Assembly: GCF_030253575.1 (NCBI RefSeq)
Contig: NC_080569.1
Location: forward strand, 7,358,001 to 7,422,000
Reading direction: 5' to 3'
Length of the DNA: 64,000 nucleotides
From: Rhododendron vialii
Taxonomy: Eukaryota; Streptophyta; Magnoliopsida; Ericales; Ericaceae
Position numbers and translations under genes: made by a program. Of this stretch, positions 46,685 through 56,954 are shown piece after piece. Below the pieces are notes generated by a model that had not been told where the DNA came from, searched no databases, and saw nothing but the letters and a program-made list of their open reading frames with translations. Within the stretch, counting starts at the first letter, position 1. Each line of letters starts with the position of its first letter.

Positions 46685-47855
46685 GAGAAATTATTCGGTG
46701 CCCCAAAGGCAACGCCAGGTGTTGCCTCCCACCTGTTTTTTTTTTATTTTATCCGCAGGTGCCTCCACCTTAAATATCTATTGACACGCGTTTTCTTCTC
46801 CCCTGTCCCACTAGACACAACCTTTTCTCTAAAATTAAGTGTTTCAAATTTCAATACTTTTGAATGGGTGAGAAGATTTTATTTTTTTATCATTTAATTC
46901 TAAAAGGTCATAATTAAATTTTGACTATAAGGCTCTCGTTGATTAACTCTAAGAAAGTCGTAGAATCAAATATCTCTTAGGACTAACCAACGAGAGCCTT
47001 AGAGTCAAAATTTAATTATGACCCTTTAGAATTAAATGATCAGATAAATAAAATCTTCTTACCCATTCAAACGGATTGAAATTTGGAACACTTAATTTTT
47101 CAATCTTCAGTTTATATATTAAAAAATATAATTAAAAAATTAAGTGCTTCAAATTTCAATCCGTTTGAATGGGTGAGAAGATTTTATTTATCTGATCATT
47201 TAATTCTAAAGGGTCATAATTAAATTTTGACTATAGGGCTCTCGTTGATTAACCCTAAGATAGTCGTAGAATCAAATATCTCTTAGGACTAACCAACGAG
47301 AGCCCTAGAGTCAAAATTTAATTATGACCCTTTAGAATTAAATGATCAGATAAATAAAATCTTCTCACCCATTCAAACGGATTGAAATTTGAAGCACTTA
47401 ATTTTTTAACCATATTTTTTAATATATAAACTAAAGATTGAAAAATTAAGTGTTCCAAATTTCAATCATTTTGAATGGGTGAGAAAATTTTATTTATCTG
47501 ATCATTTAATTCTAAAGGGTCATAATTAAATTTTGACTCTAAGGCTCTCGTTGGTTAATCCTAAGAGATATTTGATTCTACGACTTTCTTAGGGTTAATC
47601 AACGAGAGCCTTATAGTCAAAATTTAATTATGACCTTTTAGAATTAAATGATAAAAAAATAAAATCTTCTCACCCATTCAAAAGTATTGAAATTTGAAAC
47701 ACTTAATTTTAGAGAAAATGTTGTGTCTAGTGGGACAGGGGAGAAGAAAACGCGTGTCAATAGATATTTAAGGTGGAGGCACCTGCGGATAAAAAAAAAA
47801 AAAACAGGTGGGAGGCAACACCTGGCGTTGCCTTTGGGGCACCGAATAATTTCTC
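46685..47855. mobile_element. 1171-bp nested-palindrome MULE-type element
   Basis: The element begins gagaaattattcggtgcccc and ends with its exact inverse, and is flanked by the 9-bp direct repeat ctgcagcag (46676-46684 and 47856-47864). The arms continue as inverted repeats for almost 600 bp to a centre near 47270. Inside are three units of about 280 bp (near 46835-47100, 47140-47400 and 47440-47705), each itself palindromic around an aagaaagtcgtagaatcaaa loop. The third unit carries its loop in the opposite orientation, as required for a mirror image of the first. It has no coding potential. Confidence 0.88.
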
Positions 47856-47994
47856 CTGCAGCAGTGCACCTGCTGCTGCAGCTTTGTGCATGTGATAGTA
47901 AATTCTTTCTAAGTACGAAAAAATGATACTAGTAATAAATTCTTCCTCTCCTCCAAAGCATTTAGATCCAATCAATCAAATGGGTTAAGAATCA

Positions 47995-48525
47995 CATTTA
48001 CAGGGTTTGATTTGTTTACAGAGTTAAAAAATTGTAAGCTTTCGCATTAAATTGAAAATATTGTAGTGCGGAGGGTAAAATACTTCAAGTTTTCCTTGAA
48101 TTTAGCAATTAGATTTCAAGCCATCGTAGAATTTATTATCTTGGTCCCGTAATGTTTGTCCATTTTGAAAATACGCGATATTTTTTAGTAAAAATTTGAT
48201 TACTTCCGTGTCAAAAAAATTTTGATTCTTTTTCACCAAGTTAAAAAAGTAATTGAGATCTTTAAACTAGTGCAAACAGATTATGCACAAAAATACTTGT
48301 TTTAATCAAAAAAATAACAAAAATGATTTCAATGGACTGAATTTAGGAGAGGAAAAAAGAACTAGTAGTATTTTAAGTGGCCTAATACATTACCTAAACG
48401 TGCAAGTAAATTTGGAATTGAAGTCAAAATTCCACTATAATTTAACTTTCTAGGAGAAAAAAGGGTTTGAGGGAATAATTGTTAGAGATATTAGCGGCGA
48501 CATGGAAATGAGAGACAATACACTA

Positions 48526-48556
<31 letters not shown>

Positions 48557-49440
48557 GTCTCATATTGTTTATAAATATTATTCTATTTGTGATTTTCTAA
48601 AATGTTCGCCCTCTTTTAAAAGTTAAAAGAAAATTTGAGTAAAATTTTAAAAGTCATAACTAGTAATTTTAGATGTACATAACAATGGGTAATGCTGAAA
48701 ATTTAATCAAACTTTTTATGGAGAGATACATTAATTGCATGTGCCCTTTACATTGAGTTTCTCAACAACCCCTATGGGAAAGAAACATTAATGAGTAATT
48801 AAAGTAGCGCATTAAATATGTTATGCAGTAGTAATGAAATTAAGATTTTCCTTAGGGCTTGTTTGGAACATGTGAAAAAGAAAGGAAAAACTTAAAAAGA
48901 AAAAAAGAAATTCCCCTCTCCTTGTGCATGATACATTTTCTTTTACATTTTTCTCATTTGATTTTCACACTTCTTCTTTTTTTTTATAATATTTACACTT
49001 TTTTTTTGTCTTTTAGCAAAAAAATACATACACTCTCAATATTAAAAAAATAAAAGAGAGAGTATGAATATAAAAAAAAAAAAGAAGCGTAAATATCAAT
49101 AGGAAAATTCTAAAATCAGTCCATTGGGCTGACAATAGTAAGTGTGTGAATGTGTATTAAAGGATGTATAAAGTACACAAAAATATGTATTTTTATTGTC
49201 TTCTAGTATGTTTATTGTCAGCTCAATAGACTGACAATAGCAATATCGATATCAATTTCTTAATTTTTCTTTTCTTTTCTCTGCATTTGTTTTTTTCCTA
49301 GGTTCCAAACAGCGGGCAAGAATCTAAAGAGATTTCCCTACTACTCTGTTACCCACACACGGGCCGCCCTATCTCCTCTGCAGCAGTGCACGTGCTTCTC
49401 TGTGCATGTGAAATTTTCCCTTTGATGTGAGACAGAAATT
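47995..49440. repeat. Copy B of the duplicated FAD3 upstream region
   Basis: This is the copy adjoining FAD3, homologous to copy A as described there. It has a CT microsatellite (48525-48558) and its own insertion at about 48853-49320. Its right end contains ctgcagcagtgcacgtgc, the intact form of the site where the palindromic element entered copy A. Confidence 0.8.
48853..49320. mobile_element. Probable hAT-like insertion in the FAD3 promoter copy
   Basis: The ends agggcttgtttggaac and gttccaaacagcgggca are inverted. Copy A reads through the site (about 46608-46618, ttttttcctaatctgaagag), so the roughly 465 bp here are an insertion. T- and A-rich interior, no coding potential. Its right end is about 180 bp from the FAD3 TATA box. 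Confidence 0.65.
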
Positions 49441-49499
49441 CACTCCCAATCTACGCATGCTGCTGACACACATTAGGGTGTTTTTTTTTTTTTTGGGAG

Positions 49500-49707
49500 C
49501 CTCTATATATACACCACACACTTGGAGACTGCCATTGAAGAAAGAAACAGAACCCAGGAGCCAGAGGGGGAAGCAAATTCGCTTCCACCTGTTCTGGAAC
49601 CTGATTTGCATGCCATCCTGGTGTCATAAAAAAAAAAAAAAACTCTGGTTTTAACAAAAGAGCTGTACCTTCATTTATATATATAGAGGGATAGATCAAG
49701 GCTTGCA
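49500..49707 (+). promoter_or_regulatory. FAD3 core promoter and 5' leader
   Basis: A ctatatatac TATA box lies at 49502-49511, about 200 bp upstream of the ATG, leaving a leader of about 165-170 bp. The leader includes a run of A residues (about 49627-49641) and a short TA tract. The box is preceded by a T/G homopolymer run. Confidence 0.6.
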
Positions 49708-52700
49708 ATGGGGGAATCCGAAGGAGTTGCTGCGAAAGAGACCGCCTCTACCAATTCTCAGATGGGTAAAGGTCTGCGTTTCTTTTCTCCAGAAACCCAG
49801 CATTTGCCTTCTTTTTTCTTGAAATTGCATTGGAAATGATTTTGTGTATTTCATATCTTGATATTATTTTCTTACCCAAATGGAAAAGATTTATTTTTTA
49901 AAGAAATGATTTTTCCAACTTCCAAGGGAAGGAAAATCTTTTATGAATGAAGCAATGCAGAACTATGTTACACGAACTTTCTTCATTGGGATTGGATGGG
50001 TATAAAATGGTAGGGAGGGTGATGGTGAAGTTTGTTTCTGCAGAATTTCTCTCCCCCCCCCCCCCCCCCCACCCCCCCAAGGAACCCTTTTCGCAAAACA
50101 AAAAGATAAAACAAAAAAATGCCCCAAACCGTATCAATTTGTGATGTTGATATGACAAGGGCAAAGCAAAACCAGACAAATCTTGACAGGTTTTGCCTGT
50201 CCCTACATTCGTTTTCTCAAATTGTTTGCAACATAAAGATGGTAGATTTAACTAATTTCAAAGAAATCGTTCAATCTCAAATTTCGTTTTCATATAATGC
50301 TCATCTGATATCTCTCTCTGTTTCCATTATCCATGGAGTAGGTTGAATTTTTTATGCGGTGCTAACGGCTTAATAACTATCTCTGTAGCTTCTCCGAATG
50401 GCGCATCTCCTAACGGGGTTAACCGCATGAAGAAATTCGACAACGAAGGGGAATTTGACCTGAGTGCTCCTCCTCCGTTTAAGATAGCCGAGATTCGAGC
50501 TGCCATTCCCAAGCACTGTTGGGTGAAGGACCCATGGAAGTCTCTGAGTTATGTGTTCAGGGATGTCCTTGTGGTTATTGGGTTTGCAGCTATTGCAATT
50601 TACTTCAACAATTGGGCTGTTTGGCCACTTTACTGGGCTGCCCAGGGAACCATGTTTTGGGCACTATTTGTGCTTGGTCATGATTGGTAACATCATGCTC
50701 ACCCTACTTTTATGGTTCTACTTTCCTCTTTGCAACTCAATTTATTAAATCTGGTTTTTGTTTTCCGGCTTGAAGGATGTGTGGTTCAATTTGAAGTTCA
50801 GATTTATTGAATCTTTTACCGGTAAAATTCTTTTTTAACATGCGTAAAAGATTGAAAACAAATTTGGACTATTAAAAATGCTAACCGATGCTTGCGATCA
50901 CTTGAACCGCATATGGGCAGTCCAAACCTGGATTGGATTTGGACCGCTGACAAACCAAGCCAGATTCTTCGAGAAAGTTTTGCAGGAAACTTGCTACAGT
51001 GGAAACTTGTTTGATAGACAGTTTTCGAAACTTGGGCTTTTAAGAATATTATACTCCTTTAGAATAAATTTTTGTTTCGTGCGGAAAAGAACCCATTTAG
51101 AAATTTTTTAATATGTTATAACTGGATGTCGAGCTAACTTACGCACACCTTAACTAATACCGTTAGAAAACGACTATCATTTTTAGTTTAGGATATAAAT
51201 TTTTGAAAAGTGTTCTGCAAAACTGATTTGACTAACAACAACATAACAAGGTGATGTTTTCTAAGTTAGCATGAAATTTTGTGTTGGGTTCCGGATTTTT
51301 ACAGCGGCCACGGAAGCTTTTCAGACAGTCCCTTGCTGAACAGTGTTGTTGGGCATCTCCTGCATTCTTCAATTCTTGTACCTTATCATGGCTGGTGTGT
51401 TCTTGATTACCTTCTTACTTTAATGCTTCTATTTGGCTCATGATATTTTTATGTCTTGCTTGATTTTGTGAAAGATGACTGCTTATCTGACTGAGACATA
51501 TTACAGGAGAATTAGCCACAGAACCCACCATCAGAACCATGGAAATGTTGAACATGATGAATCATGGGTACCGGTAATACTACGATTTCACCTACGCTTA
51601 GCCTTCCGTTAACCCACTCCTATTTGTTACAGTTCTAACTATTTGTTTCGGTTCCAGTTGAGCGAGGGTACATACAAGTCTTTGGATATTTCCACCAAAT
51701 TTTTCCGGTTTAAAGTGCCATTCCCCTTGTTTGCATACCCCATATATTTGGTAAGAATCCGCCTAAAAAAATTCGTTTACAACACTAATCTTCTGAGAAC
51801 TCAACTACTATTGGGTTGGATTACAGTGGACTAGGAGTCCGGGGAAGAAGGGTTCTCATTTCAATCCTTATAGTGATCTGTTCCATCCCGACGAGAGGAA
51901 GTACGTGATCACTTCAACCATTTGTTGGACTCTAATGGTTGGCCTGCTTTACTACCTATCCAAGCTAATAGGGCCTGTCGAAATGCTCAAGATCTACGGT
52001 GTTCCGTACATGGTAAGTGTACCATTGTTTTCTCAACAAGAGTTCCTAGAATTCCAGCTGATAGGAATGAATTTATTTGATTCAAAACTATACTTGGACT
52101 TAATATACTTCTCTGGATCGGTCGGGCTTGTAACTCTGCAGGTTTTTGTTATGTGGTTGGATTTTGTTACTTACTTGCATCACCATGGCCATGAGCAGAA
52201 GCTTCCTTGGTACCGTGGCAAGGTACTATAACAATCTTTTCTAATTCCTGTTCTTAGGTTTGTGGTGAATTATGTGCAAATGTGCTTGGTATCACTTATA
52301 ATCCCAACAAATACAAGGAAAATAACACTCATACGAAGGTGGAGAGATTCGAACTCTCCTGGCCAACTGAACTAGCCGGAAACTAGCCGGAATTGATTAT
52401 TTCTAGGCTAAATTATGTATGGAAGGTTTCCTTAAACCATTTCATCAATCATGTGAGATTTTTATGCAACTCTACGATAAACTTGAACACTAATAAACAT
52501 TCTTCTTCCGTAAATGTGGAAAATTTCCAGACATGGGTTGGTCGAATATGTACGTTTCTAAGAGTTGGTTTAGTGTAGTTTGCTGAGTCAAATTGAGTAT
52601 GTCATAACCCTTTGTTTTCACTGAACAGGAATGGAACTACTTAAGGGGAGGGCTTACGACTGTCGACCGTGATTACGGAATGTTCAACAGTATCCAGCAT

Positions 52701-53047
52701 GACATAGGAACTCATGTCGTTCACCATCTGTTCCCTCAGATTCCCCATTATCACCTAATAGAAGCGGTAAGATATGCTTTAATTTCCCCAGAAAAGTCTG
52801 ATTACTCGTTCCTATTCAAAATGCCTAAGGTTTTGATGCTATCGTGATGCAGACGAAGGCAGCTAAGCCGGTGCTTGGAAAATACTACCGGGAGCCAAGA
52901 AAATCACCGGGGCCTATTCCGTTTCACTTGTTCAGTTATCTGGTCAGAAGCATCCAAGAGGACCACTATGTGAGTGATACCGGGGACGTTTTGTACTATC
53001 AGAGTGATCCTCAGTTATACGGTTTGTATCAGAGCAAAAGGGGGTGA
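49708..53047 (+). CDS. FAD3: Endoplasmic-reticulum omega-3 fatty acid desaturase, nine coding exons
   Basis: Membrane desaturase that converts linoleoyl to alpha-linolenoyl groups on ER phosphatidylcholine. Coding exons: 49708-49765, 50389-50686, 51305-51394, 51507-51573, 51658-51750, 51827-52012, 52142-52222, 52629-52766 and 52853-53047. All have GT-AG borders with phase kept, for 401 residues. Three histidine boxes bind the di-iron centre: HDCGHG (117-122), HRTHH (153-157) and HVVHH (320-324). The family signature [18 protein letters not shown] begins the conserved part. There is no chloroplast transit peptide before it, only a short polar N-terminus, which separates FAD3 from plastid FAD7/8. 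The first exon is just 58 bp, split from the conserved body by a 623-bp intron. The 406-bp seventh intron holds a tRNA-like fragment. Everything needed for activity is present. Confidence 0.94.
52328..52400 (-). repeat. Possible tRNA/SINE fragment in a FAD3 intron
   Basis: On the minus strand tagttcagttgg is followed closely by agttcgaatctctcc, resembling RNA polymerase III A and B boxes, but the spacing is much shorter than in a tRNA and no acceptor stem forms. A duplicated aactagccgga lies at the edge. Treated as a worn SINE-type fragment only. Confidence 0.3.
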
Positions 53048-53226
53048 CCCTTTAATAGAGAAGCCCAGCACTAGTTAATTTCCCTGCAAAATGGACATTA
53101 CTGTAGATTCTGGACTCTCTATTGGAGAATATAAGTGTCTCACCAATAAGACTGTTTCTATGGTCTTCTTGTGATATCTTGATGTTTGCAATCGTTGATT
53201 TGTATGCTAGAATATAAAGACATAAT
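53048..53226 (+). other. FAD3 3' untranslated region
   Basis: Follows the stop codon directly. T-rich sequence with tgtatgctagaatataaag near 53210 is a plausible transcript end, though no exact aataaa signal is visible. Confidence 0.45.
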
Positions 53227-53612
53227 GGCTCGTTTGTCGGACGGATAATGTTTTGGATGGATAAAGAAGAAGGGTGAATAAGAAGTGGATATGTTATAAG
53301 TGGAGATTATTTAAGGAGAGGGATTTCCTATTGCTTGGTTTGGATAGTAGTTGGTAGTGGGTGGATAATGTGATAAATTACTTGATTGCCCTCATTTAAT
53401 CATTCCATTGAGAATACAAAATGATTTGAGGGGTAATTTAGTCTTTTTTTCCACTCGGATAAGGTAATCCTAGGTGGGAGGTGGTGTTAGCTAACACCCT
53501 TGGAGGGAGATAAGCTCTCCACCCCTCCTCCCTTCTCACCCTTCCTTCTCCCACCAACAAACACCTCCCTCCCTTGTTCCCCTCCTTTATCCTCCCAACA
53601 AACAAGCCAGTA
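53227..53612. mobile_element. Candidate hAT-like element downstream of FAD3
   Basis: ggctcgtttgtcggacggat at the left and tcctcccaacaaacaagcc at the right are diverged inverted repeats of the type seen at 38738 and 46081. About 385 bp, non-coding, target duplication not found. Confidence 0.5.
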
Positions 53613-54076
53613 CCAGTTATGGGTACTGGTAGTAAAGAAAAAACTGGAACACAGAGTGTGGATTCTGCCACAGAATTCGAGCAGCAAAGGGTGCAACTTT
53701 GAGTTCACAATCGAAGATTAGATTGCCTTATTTACTCCTTTTTCTACAGAGTACAAAAAGAAAAAGAAAAAAGGGTGTTGAAACTTGTACTACTAGTATA
53801 AAGTTTGGCCGTATCAGAATTTCTAATGACAAAAATCTAGAGGAAACAGAATAAATATTCCAGAGTTGGTCTGGGAGGATTAAAGTAACCTCCTGGACCA
53901 CCACCACTCTGTGTCTGTCATTTCCTTCAACTGCAGTGTGAATGTTTGGCATGTAGTAATTAGCATATACTCCTAGTATACACATTGAAACTGCGGACAG
54001 TACCTTTGGCTGAATAATCAATCAACTTTATTCCTCCACATCCACCGATTTTGAACTCTGCAATCAAGCATATTTT

Positions 54077-54118
<42 letters not shown>

Positions 54119-54694
54119 AGCCTAACCTATTGGCAACTCAACCAGATCAAAAATCACTACAATACCCCTTTATTCTTCTTTCTTTTTAGGCTTTATGAGA
54201 TGCCATTGTTATCTTCTTCTTTTTTGGTTAGACGGTTTGGAAGTTCGGATTAGTTTACGAGCACTCAAGTAATCATTTCCTTGGTCCTTACAAGATATGT
54301 CATCTACGCTAAGGCTAAAGAATTCACACACAAAAAAAATTACTTTCTTGTAACCATTCACGCAATTGTTTATCGTTCTAGGCTCTCTTAGACCGTGCTT
54401 TCCATTTGGGTGAAGACAAAATTGCACAAAATTGACATTTCGGCGGGCGTGGGAACACCAACCACCCTTTTCTTTTCTTTACCAAAGCTCAGTAGGAGTA
54501 ACATGCTAGTACTTGCATTCAAATGCAAAGCCCGCCAAAAGCCCGCCACCACTCTCTCTCTCTCTCTCTCTCTCGTCTTTTAACATATTCAAATCTCCCT
54601 TTTCACTATTTGCTTTTCATCACTATTCCTTTAACTAATGACTTGGAATTCAACAAACACATTTTGCCGTTCACACTTTTTCCACTGATCCAAC
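53613..54694 (+). promoter_or_regulatory. Spacer and promoter of the VARLMGLE-motif gene
   Basis: Contains two CT microsatellites (54078-54113 and 54553-54575). The second lies about 120 bp before the ATG, where pyrimidine-rich leaders are common in plants. No TATA box is assigned and no other gene is seen. Confidence 0.4.
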
Positions 54695-55982
54695 ATGAAG
54701 TTCTTGTCCTCCACTTCTTCCTCAGCTGCCTCCACCACCACCACCTCCTCCTCCTCCGCCTCCTCTAACAGGAGGAGTCTAACCGGAATACTACGCAAAC
54801 TTCTTTGCTTCAATAGTCTCCCTCCAAACCCCACTGATCAATTTAAAGACACCGATCCATTCAACTCAGGTGAGCTCGACAATTCCATAGACATGGAAAA
54901 AGAGGAGAAGGTCGAGGCTGCAGCAAATCCGGGGATAGTGGCAAGGCTAATGGGTTTGGAATCCATGCCACAGATTGCACGTTGCCGATCGATGAATTAT
55001 GATTCTCGGAGAGAGAACGAAGGGCAGAATCGGGGTGTCAACACTTCGTTGTCTTTTCGCGAACTCCCGACCTTCTTAGATCTAGAAAATGATGAGTTCT
55101 TTGTTCTTAGCTTTGACAGTGAAGTTGAGAATAAAGAATTCAAATCAAAAGCAAATAGATCTGAGATGGGTTCTCGGAAATTGGTAAAATGTAAAGGAGA
55201 GAGAAGCAAAAGTAAGTGTGACAGAAGAGGCTTGTCTGAGGAGAAGGATAAAGAAAATCAAGAGCCTAATGTGGTGATAGTGGCAGATGAGAAGGTCAAG
55301 AGGAGGATCAATCAAAATGTTGTAAAGCAGTTGAAACCCTTAACTCAAAGAGAAACCTCAAGCGGAAGGAAACAAAAGAAGGACAAGGAAGAGAGTGTCT
55401 CTGCATCGAAGGCGGTCGAAGCAGAGTGCAGTTTGGAGAATTCAAGCCCTGTTTCTGTTCTTGACTTCAGTGAACCCATTGCTGATCCTCAAGTTCTTAC
55501 ATCAGGTTTGTTTCCTCTGTTTAATTTACTCACTTTTATCGAACACATTCAGAAGTCTCAAGTTTTCATTCTTAAGTGGCCTGTTTTCTGAAATACTTGA
55601 AACAGAAGGTTCAACATCAAGAAGGAAGATAGCAGCAGAACTTGAAAATTGCAAGCACTCACCTCCATCTCCATGTAACCCCAGTACAAATTCAACTGTT
55701 GATGTGGAGAAGCGGAAGTTGGTCGATGGAAAATGTCACGGATCGAGGAGAAAAGATAAACGGAGGCAGAAATATGTGGGAAGAAGATCTGGTGAGATTT
55801 GCAAAATAGCAGAAGGAGCCATGATGGAATCAAATTGGCTATACAAAGAATTGTGGAAGCTTGAAGATTTTGAAGTTACAGGTGCAGATTTTGAGTTGCA
55901 AATTCTGGAAACAATGTTAAATGAGCTGGTAGATCAACTTGTTGAGACTTCCCAGAAGAACTTTTCTATCTGTAACACTTGA
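54695..55982 (+). CDS. DUF3741/DUF4378-like protein with VARLMGLE motif
   Basis: A 395-residue protein in two exons, 54695-55505 and 55606-55982, joined across a 100-bp GT-AG intron that splits a codon. The N-terminus is a Ser/Thr run, followed by RRSLTGILRKLLCF. The diagnostic NPGIVARLMGLESMP (about 79-93) is the DUF3741 motif of the plant LONGIFOLIA/TRM superfamily, whose studied members act on cortical microtubules and organ shape. The middle is highly charged and probably disordered. The C-terminal LYKELWKLEDFEVTGADFELQILE... segment resembles a short DUF4378-like ending. The molecular function of this particular branch is not known to me. The start is the first ATG and leaves the basic N-terminus intact. 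Confidence 0.8.
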
Positions 55983-56954
55983 GAGAGCTGTACGCTTTTT
56001 CAGCTAAACTGAAGAACTGTAATCTGTAAATGGAAAATGCAACGTAGCATGTACAATCTCGAGTGAGAAACAAGAATATGCATAGTATCACTCAAACAAC
56101 CCTTATGCATGCATAGATACGGACACAGATCCAAAAGCAGTTGACTAATAAAGCATGAATCATTTCGTCGTCATTAGTGCACTGTGCTAAAAACAATTAG
56201 GCCACCAAGAAAAGATGATTGGCATCCACAGCATCCACAAAGGAAAGTGGACAGACAGGACCACCCTAAGCGCTCAAGCTCATTGTCAACCATAGAAACA
56301 AAGTGAAACTTTTGTTTTTTGGGAGCCGAAAGCAATTTGCTTTCAGCCCAAAAGATTAGGCAAGGAAAAGAATAAAATGATACTAGTAGTAAGAAGGAAT
56401 GATGTCAAGAACAGGAAAGGTTCGTGGCTCCAAAATCCAGTTCGCTGGTTTAGAAAGCTGCAGACGCATACCCACCCAAACTATATCTGACTGAAGTGAT
56501 CCAAGTCTGCAGCAAACACCATCCCAAGGATAACCCAATTCGAATTCCTCCCACATTTGAATCGAGAAAGAAATTACCATGATTCTGGGACAAAAATAGT
56601 AAAATGCTCCAACAAATTTCATAGAAATAAGCATTTAGCATCACAACAGGATGAGCCAAACATCACAACTCGTTAGTGTCCATTGATTCATCGTCTTATT
56701 TCTATTATTTTCCTAGCCGAGGAATCAATATAAAAACTCTAGCGAACAAAAAATACATAGAAACAAACTACCATATCTCAACTCGAAATAACGGTCTGAG
56801 CAGGACCATTTTATCCTGCGCAGTTCCTTGTTCACTGTCTCCAAATCCTTCCATTACACCAACATATGACGAATGTGAATAAAGATTCAAAAAAATTGCA
56901 CGAATCCTCGTTACATCCCCATTAAGGCAGCCAATATGGAGGTTACGTTTGGTT
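55983..56954. other. Convergent 3' regions
   Basis: The two flanking genes point at each other. An aataaa at about 56147 could end the upstream transcript, and 56400-56954 is probably the 3' untranslated region of the zinc-finger gene on the minus strand. Small frames here look random. Confidence 0.45.

Larger units (their letters stand above)
44945..47990. repeat. Copy A of the duplicated FAD3 upstream region
   Basis: Without its insertions this copy aligns by eye in the same order with 47995-49440. Shared words include gttttccttgaattta, cttggtc.c.taat, gtaattgagatctttaaa-type sequence, agattatgcacaaaa, agtggcc.aatac, gggtaatg.tgaaaattt, gcgcattaaatatgttatgc, aagagatttcc and ctgcagcagtgcac. 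It is interrupted by elements at 45034-45208, 45900-46054, 46081-46470 and 46685-47855. Confidence 0.8.

Noticed and set aside
46835-47705. Satellite array or CRISPR-like array
   Set aside because: Only three units, each palindromic and mirrored about a centre, within an element bounded by target duplications; this is eukaryotic transposon structure.
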